Shown here piece after piece: positions 1 to 7,710 of a stretch of DNA of 14,824 bases (position 1 is the first letter of the stretch; each line of letters begins with the position of its first letter). Below the pieces are notes generated by a model. It searched no databases. It saw only the letters and a program-made list of their open reading frames with translations, and was not told the DNA's origin. This stretch comes from an uncultured Prevotella sp. (GTDB lineage: Bacteria > Bacteroidota > Bacteroidia > Bacteroidales > Bacteroidaceae). The translations under genes were made by a program, and so were the position numbers. The stretch covers positions 1 to 14,824 of the forward strand of contig CAJPTO010000054.1 of assembly GCA_905373605.1 (NCBI GenBank), written 5' to 3'.

Positions 1-7
1 GAAAGAA

Positions 8-1891
8 ATGACCTCGACAGCGTTGAGAAAGAACATCCTCAAACACGTGGTTAAGCCCCTGTGGCTCAATGCCCCGTTCTTCGTATCGATGTACGTACTG
101 GGTGTGATGTGCGCGTGGCTCACCCTCCCCAACAGCCCCGGAGCGAAGGTGTACGAACATCTTTACACCGAGTTGCTGGTGGATCTCTACGCCCTTTGCC
201 TGCTGCTGAGTGCGCTGCCTAAGCGTATTCGCCCTTGGGTTCGCGGTGTGTTATACCTTATTATATATATCACGTCGGCCATCGATGTGTATTGTTACAC
301 CCAATTCGAGTCTACCCTCACCCCCACCATGCTGCTTTTGGTGGGCGAAACCAACGGGCGCGAGGCCGGCGAGTTCCTTTCCACCTACCTATCTTCCAGC
401 GTTCTCTTCGGCAAAACGGGGTGGATTGTGCTGCTTGCCCTGCTCCATGCCGCCTATTCGCTGCGCCATTTCGCCCCCAAGGCCTTCAAACAAGCCTGCC
501 AAAAGTTGCTTGCCAAGCGGCCAACCATCAGCGAAAACAATGCCATCACGCTGAAGATGCTTGCACGGATAGCCTTCACTGGCCTGCTCATTTGGAGCGT
601 TTGCCTCACGGCACACAACAAGGCGGCCACTTGGAAGCTGATGACAGGCCGCAACATCGGCGACGTGGAGCACACGCTTACCGAAGAAGGGCATGCCGTG
701 CTGTACCATCCCGTGTACCGATTGGCCTTTTCCATCTATGCCAACTCACTGGCTTCGCAACAGATAGACAAGCTTGTTGCAGCCGCCGACAAGGCAAAGG
801 TGGACAGCTGCGCATACACCAGTCCACACATTGTGCTGATTATTGGCGAGAGTTTCGGCAAACACCACTCGCAACAATACGGCTACCCGCAACCCACAAC
901 GCCGCGACAAGTGCGCCGCGAACGTAGCAAACAACTTGTGAAATTCAACGATGTGGTGTCGCCTTGGAACCTAACCAGCTTTGTTTTCAAGCATGTCTTC
1001 TCGCTCTACGATGTGGGCGACCGCGGCGAATGGTGCGATTATCCGCTCTTTCCCGAGCTGTTTCGCAAGGCTGGCTACCACGTAACGTTCATCACAAACC
1101 AGTTTTTGCCCAAGGCCAAAGAGGCGGTTTACGATTTCAGCGGCGGCTTTTTCCTCAACAATCCCACGCTGAGCAAAGCCATGTTCGATGCGCGTAACGA
1201 CAGCGTTTACCCCTACGATGAACACCTGCTGAGCGAATATGCCCGACTGAAACCGCAACAGGGCGAACACAACCTCACCATCTTCCACCTGATGGGGCAG
1301 CACGTAACCTACAAACAGCGCACACCAGCCAACCGCCGACGATGGAAAGGCAGCGACTATGCCGAACTTCGCCCCGACCTAACGCCGCGACAACGCCGCA
1401 TTTTGGCCGATTACGACAACGCCGTGCTATACAACGACTCGGTGGTAGACCTCATCGTCAGGCAGTTTGAAAGCGAAGACGCCATCGTTATCTACATGCC
1501 CGACCACGGCGAAGAGTGTTATGAGGAGAACCGGGGCTTCATCTGCCGCAACCATTCGGCCGCCATCGACTACCCACTGGCCAAATACGAGTTCGAAATT
1601 CCCTTCTGGATATGGTGCTCGCGCAAGTACATCGCCCACCATCCCGACATATACAGGCAGGTGCGCGAGGCGCGAAACCGCCGCTTCATGACCGATGCAC
1701 TACCCCATTTGCTGCTCTACCTGGCCGGCATCAAGGCCAAGGACTATCGTGAAGCGAACAACCTCATCAGTCCGCAATACGACGAAAGCCGGCCGAGAAT
1801 ACTCAAAGCCACCACCGACTACGACAAACTGCCGCGGCCGAAGCCCGACAATGCGCAGCCAAGCCTGGGGCCGAACAAGGGTAAACGCTAA
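8..1891 (+). CDS. EptA-like phosphoethanolamine transferase (alkaline phosphatase superfamily)
   Basis: The product is 627 aa. Family members move phosphoethanolamine from phosphatidylethanolamine to lipid A or another envelope glycan, with the catalytic domain on the periplasmic side. Hydrophobic segments lie near residues 22-40, 54-70, 80-95, 136-150 and 186-201. The catalytic domain begins near residue 273 (PHIVLIIGESFGKHHSQQYG). By analogy with EptA, E281 and D499-H500 (in MPDHGEE) are metal ligands and T323 in NLTSF is the nucleophile; H431 and H516 are further candidates. The C-terminal 40 residues are polar and probably disordered. The frame stays open to the window edge, so an upstream start cannot be excluded; the ATG at 8 is preceded by an A/G-rich stretch. 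It is 15 bases from the next gene, probably one operon. The family call is firm; the glycan acceptor is unknown. Confidence 0.88.
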   Translation: MTSTALRKNILKHVVKPLWLNAPFFVSMYVLGVMCAWLTLPNSPGAKVYEHLYTELLVDLYALCLLLSALPKRIRPWVRGVLYLIIYITSAIDVYCYTQFESTLTPTMLLLVGETNGREAGEFLSTYLSSSVLFGKTGWIVLLALLHAAYSLRHFAPKAFKQACQKLLAKRPTISENNAITLKMLARIAFTGLLIWSVCLTAHNKAATWKLMTGRNIGDVEHTLTEEGHAVLYHPVYRLAFSIYANSLASQQIDKLVAAADKAKVDSCAYTSPHIVLIIGESFGKHHSQQYGYPQPTTPRQVRRERSKQLVKFNDVVSPWNLTSFVFKHVFSLYDVGDRGEWCDYPLFPELFRKAGYHVTFITNQFLPKAKEAVYDFSGGFFLNNPTLSKAMFDARNDSVYPYDEHLLSEYARLKPQQGEHNLTIFHLMGQHVTYKQRTPANRRRWKGSDYAELRPDLTPRQRRILADYDNAVLYNDSVVDLIVRQFESEDAIVIYMPDHGEECYEENRGFICRNHSAAIDYPLAKYEFEIPFWIWCSRKYIAHHPDIYRQVREARNRRFMTDALPHLLLYLAGIKAKDYREANNLISPQYDESRPRILKATTDYDKLPRPKPDNAQPSLGPNKGKR

Positions 1892-1906
1892 CCCCAAACA
1901 ACCATC

Positions 1907-3067
1907 ATGCCACACAACGAACAACATATCGCACCCGAAAGCGAGGTCGGCAGCAAGCAACAGCCGGCCTCAACGCCCACACAAGGCCATGCCCACAAAG
2001 CTGCAACAAACGCCAAGGCAACGAGTCTGAACGCTTGCATGCGCGGATTGGCCATCATTGGCATTTTCTTGCACAACTATTGCCATTGGCTTGGCCCGAT
2101 GGTCAAGGAGAACGAATACACCTTCAACGCCCAGAACGTGATGTTGATGAACCGCGCCTTGGTGCATCCCGACTGGTCGTTGCCGCTACATCTGCTGTCG
2201 TTCTTCGGCCATTACGGCGTGCCGGTGTTCCTCTTCCTTAGCGGATGGGGGCTGTTCAAGAAGTATCATGGCGCGCAAGTGCCTGTGGGCAAGTTTTTGC
2301 TTACCCATTACCTCAAACTTTTCAGCATGATGGCGGTGGGTTTTGCGCTCTTCATCGCCGTAGACGCGCTGACACCGCCCAGTTGGCATTACGATACGCT
2401 GAAGATTTCGGCACAACTGCTGATGTTCAACAACCTGTTGCCCCATCCCGACAAGATGATTTGGCCCGGCCCCTATTGGTTTTTCGGCCTGATGATGCAG
2501 TTCTACTTGCTCTATCGCCTTGTGCTTCATCGTCGACATTGGGGCATCACCGCGCTGCTCATGGTGCTTTGTGTGGTGGTGCAACTGCAATTGTCGCCCT
2601 TGAGCGAAACGATGAACCGCTACCGCTACAACTTCATGGGTGGCATGCTTCCCTTTGGCTTGGGTTTGCTTTATGCCCGTTTCCAACAACATCGTGAAAA
2701 GCTGTGGGCAAACGATGGTGTTAAGCAGTTGGCCGCCCTCATTGTGTGCGTTGCCTTGGCCTATTACCTCAGCCAAAGCTTTGTGGGATGGACGTTCGTG
2801 CCAGTGGTTATCTGCCTGGGCGCACTGTTAATCGCCCAATTGCTGGCTCGTGCCCCGCTGTTGTCGTGGATGTACCGCGCCCTTTGCTGGATGGGCGGCA
2901 TCTCGGCAGCCCTCTTCGTAACCCATCCCATCACGCGTAAGCTCATCATTCCCATCTCGCGGCACGGCCAACCCTACCTCGGGTTGCTGCTCTACATCCT
3001 TGCATCCATCGCATTGGCTTGGGCTGTAGACAAGCTCATCAAGCGCATCCCGCTACCCAAACGTTAA
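1907..3067 (+). CDS. acyltransferase-3 family membrane protein (first of two)
   Basis: The product is 386 aa. Proteins of this family (OafA/NodX type) transfer acetyl or other acyl groups to surface glycans across the inner membrane. The first 40 or so residues are polar, rich in Q, A, T and K, and unlike the rest. The membrane domain starts at RGLAIIGIFLHNYCHW, where R46 and H56 match the conserved Arg/His of the family. A second family-typical stretch, GVPVFLFLSGWGLF, is at about 104-117. About ten hydrophobic segments follow, ending in the basic tail KLIKRIPLPKR. The ATG at 1907 is 15 bases after the previous stop; a start at 2039 would cut into the first membrane helix, so the long start is preferred. 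The spacing suggests co-transcription with both neighbours. The substrate cannot be told from sequence. Confidence 0.85.
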   Translation: MPHNEQHIAPESEVGSKQQPASTPTQGHAHKAATNAKATSLNACMRGLAIIGIFLHNYCHWLGPMVKENEYTFNAQNVMLMNRALVHPDWSLPLHLLSFFGHYGVPVFLFLSGWGLFKKYHGAQVPVGKFLLTHYLKLFSMMAVGFALFIAVDALTPPSWHYDTLKISAQLLMFNNLLPHPDKMIWPGPYWFFGLMMQFYLLYRLVLHRRHWGITALLMVLCVVVQLQLSPLSETMNRYRYNFMGGMLPFGLGLLYARFQQHREKLWANDGVKQLAALIVCVALAYYLSQSFVGWTFVPVVICLGALLIAQLLARAPLLSWMYRALCWMGGISAALFVTHPITRKLIIPISRHGQPYLGLLLYILASIALAWAVDKLIKRIPLPKR

Positions 3068-3078
3068 CATCGCACCCA

Positions 3079-4086
3079 ATGGAACAAAAGACAAAAGGCA
3101 TCAGCTTTGCCAACATCAGCCTGCACCGAAGCGAAATCATGGGCGTGGCCATGATTTTCATCGTGCTTTTCCACGTCAGCCTGCCGCGATTGTCGCCTTT
3201 CTATGGTCTTTGGCGCATGGGTAACATCGGTGTAGACGTGTTTCTCTTCCTAAGCGGCATGGGATTGTGGTACTCGCTCACAGGCAACGCATCGCTCAAA
3301 CGCTTCTTCTCTCGCCGTTACCTGCGCATCTATCCCACGTGGCTGCTGGTTGCGTGCCTTTATTACGTGCCGCGATTTTGGCAAGGCGAGCATGGATGGA
3401 AACAAATTGCAGACTTAGCCGGCGATGTGCTTATCAATTGGGACTTTTGGCTGCACGACGAGCTAACGTTTTGGTACATTCCGGCCGCAATGATGCTTTA
3501 TCTCTTCGCTCCGGCCTATGTAAAGCTTGTTTCTCGCCACGAAGCCTACCGCTGGTTGCCCGTATTGATGATTGTATGGTGCGTTGCCGTGCAGTGGGTG
3601 CGCCCCATACACGATGCCGTTGGCCACATCGAGATATTCTGGAGCCGCGTACCCATCTTCTTTATCGGCATCAATTGCGGCGCGCTGGTTAAGCAAGGGC
3701 TAAGCATCAGCGCACAAAGCGTGTGGCTGTTGTTGGCCGCCGCGGTGCTGTCGCTTGGCGTAGACATCCATTTGGAACAGACCCGGCACGGCCTTTTCCC
3801 ACTCTTCATCGGCCGAATGCTCTACATCCCCGCCACGTTTTGCCTTGTTTTGCTCTTGGCCAACTGGCTTTCGGCCGTTCCACAACCGATAAAACGCGCA
3901 CTGCGACTGGTGGGAACGGTGAGCCTGGAAATGTATTTGCTGCACGCCCACTTCGTATTAGTACACCTGCCACGCCAACAATGGGGCTATTGGGGAACGT
4001 TTTTGGCGTGCTTCGCCATAACCTTGCCTTTGGCATGGCTTCTAAATAAGGGAATGGAAAAAATAACAAAGCGATTTGAAAGATGA
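3079..4086 (+). CDS. acyltransferase-3 family membrane protein (second of two)
   Basis: The product is 335 aa from the ATG at 3079, which lies 11 bases after the previous stop. The frame is open back to 3019, but that extension overlaps the previous gene and reads as unstructured polar sequence, so the start at 3079 is chosen. R17 and H32 (in IFIVLFHVSLPRL) match the family's Arg/His pair, and GVDVFLFLSGMGLWYSL (about 51-67) is the typical second motif, followed by the basic loop FFSRRYLRIYP. The whole protein is polytopic with about ten helices and lacks the C-terminal SGNH domain of long OafA proteins. It resembles the preceding gene in family but not closely in sequence, so the two may act on different positions or glycans. 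Its stop codon overlaps the next start by 4 bases (ATGA). Confidence 0.87.
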   Translation: MEQKTKGISFANISLHRSEIMGVAMIFIVLFHVSLPRLSPFYGLWRMGNIGVDVFLFLSGMGLWYSLTGNASLKRFFSRRYLRIYPTWLLVACLYYVPRFWQGEHGWKQIADLAGDVLINWDFWLHDELTFWYIPAAMMLYLFAPAYVKLVSRHEAYRWLPVLMIVWCVAVQWVRPIHDAVGHIEIFWSRVPIFFIGINCGALVKQGLSISAQSVWLLLAAAVLSLGVDIHLEQTRHGLFPLFIGRMLYIPATFCLVLLLANWLSAVPQPIKRALRLVGTVSLEMYLLHAHFVLVHLPRQQWGYWGTFLACFAITLPLAWLLNKGMEKITKRFER

Positions 4087-4955
4087 AAAAAACGCTCTCA
4101 CTTATTCGTCCGCAACAATGGATTAAGAACGGGTTTGTGCTCATCCCCATGTTCTTCGGCGGGCGATTGCTTCACGCAGAAGATGCCATTGCCAGCGTCC
4201 TCACCTTCTTTGCGTTCAGCTTTGCGGCATCGGCCATCTATTGTTTCAACGACATCATCGATGTAGATGCCGACCGCCGACACCCCGTTAAGTGCCGAAG
4301 GCCCATCGCTTCGGGTGCTGTCAGCGTGCCAACGGCCTACGCACTCATGGCAATCCTGGTGCTACTCTCGGCCTTGCTGCTCTTCTTCTTGCCCCAGCGG
4401 GCAGGCGAAACGGCAGGCATCGTGGCCTTCTACTTCTTGCTTAACACGGCCTATTGCTTGTGGTTGAAACGCCATGCCATCATCGATGTGTGCACAGTGG
4501 CCTTTGGCTTCGTGCTTCGCATACTGGCTGGCGGCATGGCTTGTGATGTTGCGGTGAGCAATTGGCTGGTGTTGATGACGTTCTTGCTGGCACTCTTCCT
4601 CTCGTTTGCCAAGCGGCGCGACGACGTTTTGCGCATGAACGAAACGGGAGAACCGCCCCGACGCAACACCATCCGCTACAATCTCACCTTCGTTAACCAA
4701 GCCATCACCATCACAGGGACGGTAACCCTGGTGTGTTACATCATGTATACGGTGTCGCCCGAGGTGGTAAGTAGGTTCCATGCCCCATACCTTTACCTCA
4801 CCAGCATCTTCGTTCTTGTGGGGCTTTTGCGCTACATGCAGCTCACATTGGTTGATGAAGTGAGTGGCGACCCCACCAAAATACTGCTCCGCGACAGGTT
4901 TACGCAGGCCATTGTCGGGGCTTGGATAATGACATTTCTCTTGATAATATATTAG
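4083..4955 (+). CDS. UbiA-family decaprenyl-phosphate phosphoribosyltransferase-like enzyme
   Basis: The product is 290 aa and polytopic. The family moves 5-phosphoribose from PRPP to a polyprenyl phosphate, giving the precursor of lipid-linked arabinose or ribose. The first aspartate motif is intact: N56-D57, D60, D64, H67-P68, K70 and the RPIASG run. The second conserved region is also typical of this subfamily rather than of quinone-pathway UbiA: LKRHAIIDV with D135, GFVLRILAGG, and LALFLSFAKRRDD with K177-R179. GDPTKILLRDR near 262-272 is a further subfamily hallmark. The N-terminus (LIRPQQWIKNGFVL) also fits. It is coupled by ATGA overlap to the acyltransferase before it. The HAD phosphatase and GtrA protein downstream support a lipid-linked pentose pathway. 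The prenyl chain in this organism is presumably undecaprenyl (inference). Confidence 0.88.
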   Translation: MKKTLSLIRPQQWIKNGFVLIPMFFGGRLLHAEDAIASVLTFFAFSFAASAIYCFNDIIDVDADRRHPVKCRRPIASGAVSVPTAYALMAILVLLSALLLFFLPQRAGETAGIVAFYFLLNTAYCLWLKRHAIIDVCTVAFGFVLRILAGGMACDVAVSNWLVLMTFLLALFLSFAKRRDDVLRMNETGEPPRRNTIRYNLTFVNQAITITGTVTLVCYIMYTVSPEVVSRFHAPYLYLTSIFVLVGLLRYMQLTLVDEVSGDPTKILLRDRFTQAIVGAWIMTFLLIIY

Positions 4956-4960
4956 GAGCA

Positions 4961-4984
4961 AAGGGAGTAAGGGGGTAAGGAAGT
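4961..4984 (+). repeat. 8-bp purine-rich tandem repeat
   Basis: Three 8-base units, AAGGGAGT, AAGGGGGT and AAGGAAGT, stand head to tail just after the stop of the UbiA gene, followed by a decayed unit AAACAAAT. This is the first of three unrelated short tandem arrays in the same intergenic gap. No function can be assigned. Confidence 0.7.
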
Positions 4985-5014
4985 AAACAAATAGCCTTTT
5001 TTATTATGGGTTCT

Positions 5015-5050
5015 CCGACAGGTCTGACAGGTCTGACATGTCCGACAGGT
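5015..5050 (+). repeat. 9-bp tandem repeat (CYGACAGGT type)
   Basis: Four 9-base units stand head to tail: CCGACAGGT, CTGACAGGT, CTGACATGT, CCGACAGGT. The array overlaps a near-palindrome at 5032-5054. The unit length is a multiple of 3, so it leaves the long open frame that runs into the HAD gene undisturbed and encodes a G-L-T-like repeat there, which is probably not translated. Confidence 0.75.
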
Positions 5051-5054
5051 CAGA
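5032..5054. repeat. near-perfect palindrome in intergenic gap
   Basis: The left arm TCTGAC-a-TGTC pairs with the right arm GACA-g-GTCAGA around a central C at 5043, with one mismatch per arm. The loop is too short for a normal RNA hairpin, and no T-run follows, so it does not look like a terminator. It arises partly from the tandem units. It could be a protein-binding site, but nothing shows that directly. Confidence 0.5.
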
Positions 5055-5077
5055 ATAGCCTAGACGGCGCTAGCCAT

Positions 5078-5109
5078 CTTTTCACTTTTTCACCCTTTCA
5101 CCTTTTCAC
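5078..5109 (+). repeat. 8-bp pyrimidine-rich tandem repeat
   Basis: Four 8-base units stand head to tail: CTTTTCAC, TTTTTCAC, CCTTTCAC, CTTTTCAC, followed by a diverged TTTTAAAC. The array ends about 25 bases before the HAD start codon, so it would lie in the 5' leader if transcription starts upstream. Such pyrimidine arrays seem common between genes of Prevotella-like genomes (recollection, not checked). Confidence 0.72.
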
Positions 5110-5134
5110 TTTTAAACATGAGGCCGATTACACA

Positions 5135-5752
5135 ATGACAGAACACCCATCAACGCGCTTACGCGTTTCGCTTTTCGATTTCGACGGTACGCTAACCACG
5201 CTCGATACGCTGCCTGCATTCATATCCCACGCAGTTGGGAGGTGGCGAATGCTGGTGGGTTTTGGCCTTTACTTGCCATTGATTGTGCTGATGAAACTGC
5301 GCCTATACCCCAACGGACGAACAAAGGAGCGGCTCTTCGCACATTTTTTCAAAGGGATGAGCCTCGAAATGTTCAATGCCCACTGCCGTTCGTTCGCCAA
5401 GAACAGCGCGCACATCCTGCGTCCACTGGGCATGAAGGCAGTGGAAGAAGCCTGCGAAAGCGGCGAAAAGGTGATGGTTGTTAGCGCAAGCATCGAGAAT
5501 TGGGTGCAGCCTTTCTTCCAACATTTGCCACAAGTGCAGGTTATCGGTACGCAGATAGCGGTGGAAAACGGCGTACTGACAGGGCGATTTGCCTCGCCCA
5601 ACTGCCACGGGGCAGAGAAGATGAGCCGCGTGGAGCATCTTTTCGTGCCGCGAAAAAACTTCTTCATAACAGCCTATGGCGACAGCCAAGGCGACAAACA
5701 AATGCTTGCTTATGCGGATGAAACACATTATAAACCCTTCAGAACGAAATAA
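5135..5752 (+). CDS. HAD-IB family phosphatase
   Basis: The product is 205 aa. All four HAD motifs are present: D15-F-D17-G-T (motif I), S117 in VVSASIE (motif II), K162 in GAEKMS (motif III) and GDSQGDKQM with D183 and D187 (motif IV). A predicted cap region lies between motifs I and II, including a hydrophobic stretch near 38-55. The frame is open back to 5006, but those 43 residues would be translated from the tandem repeats (LFTF-like reiteration), so the ATG at 5135, directly before conserved sequence, is chosen. AGG about 10 bases upstream may act as a weak ribosome site. HAD-IB phosphatases act on small phosphomonoesters. Placed after the phosphoribosyltransferase, it may remove the 5-phosphate from polyprenyl-phosphoryl phosphoribose (inference). 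Phosphoserine phosphatase activity is an alternative, less likely from context. Confidence 0.86.
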   Translation: MTEHPSTRLRVSLFDFDGTLTTLDTLPAFISHAVGRWRMLVGFGLYLPLIVLMKLRLYPNGRTKERLFAHFFKGMSLEMFNAHCRSFAKNSAHILRPLGMKAVEEACESGEKVMVVSASIENWVQPFFQHLPQVQVIGTQIAVENGVLTGRFASPNCHGAEKMSRVEHLFVPRKNFFITAYGDSQGDKQMLAYADETHYKPFRTK

Positions 5753-7565
5753 ACACCAAGCACTTGCAGAGGTGTTGCGCTTCGGCATAGTAGGATTGTC
5801 GGCCACAGCCATACAATATGTAGCCTATTGGGTGGGCTTGCAGATGCTCAACCACAACATCGCCATGACCATTGCCTACCTGCTGAGCTTCCTTTTCAAC
5901 CTCTGGGCCAGCCTTAAGTATACCTTCCGTGTGGGCGGAACGCCGGGAAGAGGGGCTGGTTTTGCCCTTGCCCATGTGGTGAACTACCTTTTACAGATGG
6001 CCACACTGAACCTTTTTGTAGACCTCGGCGTAAGCAAGACGCTCGCTCCCCTGCCCATGTTTGCCGTCTGCGTGCCGATAAATTTCCTGCTGGTGCGCTT
6101 CTTTCTCAAGCGCAATGGCATACGCTTGTTTGCCATTTTCAAGGTTCGGCGCGAAGAATGGGCCGTTGGCGCACCACTCTTGCTGTTGCTTGTGGGGCTT
6201 CATGCACTGCTCATAGCCCGCTATTACTGTCTTTTCACCCCCCTGCAAGAGCATTATTGGAACCTCTTTGTACGCCATTTCCACCTCTCGGGCTTCGATC
6301 CCATCACCTATGCCGTGGTAAGCGATTGGCAAGCGGGCTACAATGTGTTTCGTCATCCGCTGTTGGCGTTCTTCATGTACGTGCCGTATATGGTCAATCA
6401 AGGCCTAATGTGGCTCACGGGCATCAACTGCGCGCTCTTCGTTGTGGCCGTCATGCAAACCCTTGCCGCCTTTTATTCGATGGTGTTTCTGCACCGCCTG
6501 TTGCGCCAAGCGATGGGTTTGGCCTTGGCCGATGCGCGATTGCTCTGTGCCTTTTTCTTCTCCCTGGCCTACATAATGCTGTCGGCACTGGCACCCGACC
6601 ATTTCATACTCTCGCTCTTTGCCCTGCTGCTCACCCTTATTGTTACGGCCAACCACCTGCAACAGCGCACGCCCCTGCCCCTATGGAAGACGCTCTGCCT
6701 TTTTATTCTCACGGCTGGCGTATCGCTCAACAATGGATTAAAGGTGTTCGTTGCCGCACTTTTTGCCAACGGCCGCCGCTTTTTCCGCCCCCGTTTCTTG
6801 CTTTTCGCGGTGCTTTTGCCCTCGGCCTTAATGTGGGGCTTCGTCCAATTCGAGTACAAACGATTCGTTTGGCCGAGCGAAGTGAAGCGACAACAGGCAC
6901 GCGAGAAGAAAAAAGCAGAGAAAAAAGAAGAAGCCGAACTTCAAAAGCAACAAATAGCTTGGTTACAAGCTACAAAAAAAGGCGAGAAGACTACTGCCGA
7001 CTCGCTGAAAACTAAGTCAAAGCCCAACAATTCGGCAGCAAAGAAAAGCCCAAACAAAGTGCTGGCCGAGAAAATGGGGCAGCCAATGACCAACCACGGC
7101 TTCTTGCAATGGACAGACATCAGCACATCGCGCTGGCAATCGCTTGTGGAAAACCTCTTCGGAGAGAGCATTCAGTTGCATCGCGACCATCTCTTGGAAG
7201 ACATCTTCGGCCGCCGTCCCGTCATCGTTCACTATCGTTGCGCCGCCAATTACGTGGTGGAAAGTCTGCTGGTGCTGCTCTTTGTTGCCGGACTTTGGCT
7301 TGGCCGTCGCAACAAACTGCTGCTCATAGCCCTGGCCTTTGCCGCCACCGACTGGGCATTGCACGTGGGATTGGGCTTCGGACTCAATGAAGTGTACATC
7401 ATGACTGCCCATTGGGCCTACGTTCTCCCCTTGGCATTGGCCGCCCTCATCGCGGCCACAGCAGGCCGAAGACGCACTTTCGTGCGCATTGCCATCGGCT
7501 CGCTCACCCTCTGGCTCTATGCATGGAACATCTATTCGGTGGCAGATTATCTGATTAATAGCTGA
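5718..7565 (+). CDS. GtrA-domain protein fused to a GT-C-like polytopic domain
   Basis: The product is about 615 aa from the ATG at 5718; 5712 is an equally possible start, and 5676 is less likely because it reaches further into the HAD gene. Residues about 16-131 form a GtrA domain with four helices (EVLRFGIVGLSATAIQYVAY opening, then the FLFNLWASLKYTF segment). GtrA proteins help move or present polyprenyl-linked sugars. From about 152 to the end lies a second polytopic domain, possibly the one Pfam calls DUF6080 (from memory). Its first loop has HFHLSGFD (D194) and R212-H213-P214-L215, recalling the acidic residue and PPL motif of GT-C glycosyltransferases. Residues about 390-452 are a lysine-rich, coiled-coil-like insert. 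ENLFGESIQLHRDHLLED (478-495) recurs in the paralogue at 8594. It overlaps the HAD gene by 35 bases. Confidence 0.8.
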   Translation: MKHIINPSERNKHQALAEVLRFGIVGLSATAIQYVAYWVGLQMLNHNIAMTIAYLLSFLFNLWASLKYTFRVGGTPGRGAGFALAHVVNYLLQMATLNLFVDLGVSKTLAPLPMFAVCVPINFLLVRFFLKRNGIRLFAIFKVRREEWAVGAPLLLLLVGLHALLIARYYCLFTPLQEHYWNLFVRHFHLSGFDPITYAVVSDWQAGYNVFRHPLLAFFMYVPYMVNQGLMWLTGINCALFVVAVMQTLAAFYSMVFLHRLLRQAMGLALADARLLCAFFFSLAYIMLSALAPDHFILSLFALLLTLIVTANHLQQRTPLPLWKTLCLFILTAGVSLNNGLKVFVAALFANGRRFFRPRFLLFAVLLPSALMWGFVQFEYKRFVWPSEVKRQQAREKKKAEKKEEAELQKQQIAWLQATKKGEKTTADSLKTKSKPNNSAAKKSPNKVLAEKMGQPMTNHGFLQWTDISTSRWQSLVENLFGESIQLHRDHLLEDIFGRRPVIVHYRCAANYVVESLLVLLFVAGLWLGRRNKLLLIALAFAATDWALHVGLGFGLNEVYIMTAHWAYVLPLALAALIAATAGRRRTFVRIAIGSLTLWLYAWNIYSVADYLINS

Positions 7566-7710
7566 ACGGCAAGGCTAAATGCATGCGGTTTTGCAACGCG
7601 ATGAAAAACGAATGGCAATGCGAGTGCTAAAAACGGTGTGACAATCACCGAACAATGACGTGGAAACATCTTCCGAACAACAATGAAATGAGAATAAAAA
7701 ACATAACATC
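7566..7710. other. intergenic gap, 145 bases
   Basis: This is the only clear gap between the GtrA-fusion gene and the protease gene. It contains a short inverted repeat (CGGTG at 7634-7638, CACCG at 7646-7650) without a following T-run. I see no clear match to the Bacteroidota promoter pattern TTTG / TAnnTTTG. A promoter for the downstream genes may still be here but cannot be shown by eye. Confidence 0.45.

Noticed and set aside
3019..3078. N-terminal extension of the second acyltransferase
   Set aside because: It overlaps the first acyltransferase gene; the ATG at 3079 follows its stop directly.
4961..5109. CRISPR array
   Set aside because: The repeat units are 8-9 bases with no spacers, and no cas gene is present; the nuclease domain at 9941 is Cas4-like in fold only and is fused to a helicase.
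5006..5134. N-terminal extension of the HAD protein
   Set aside because: It would be translated from tandem repeats and lies ahead of the normal HAD start region.
7634..7650. Short inverted repeat CGGTG/CACCG as a terminator
   Set aside because: The stem is only 5 bases, the loop is 7 and no T-run follows.
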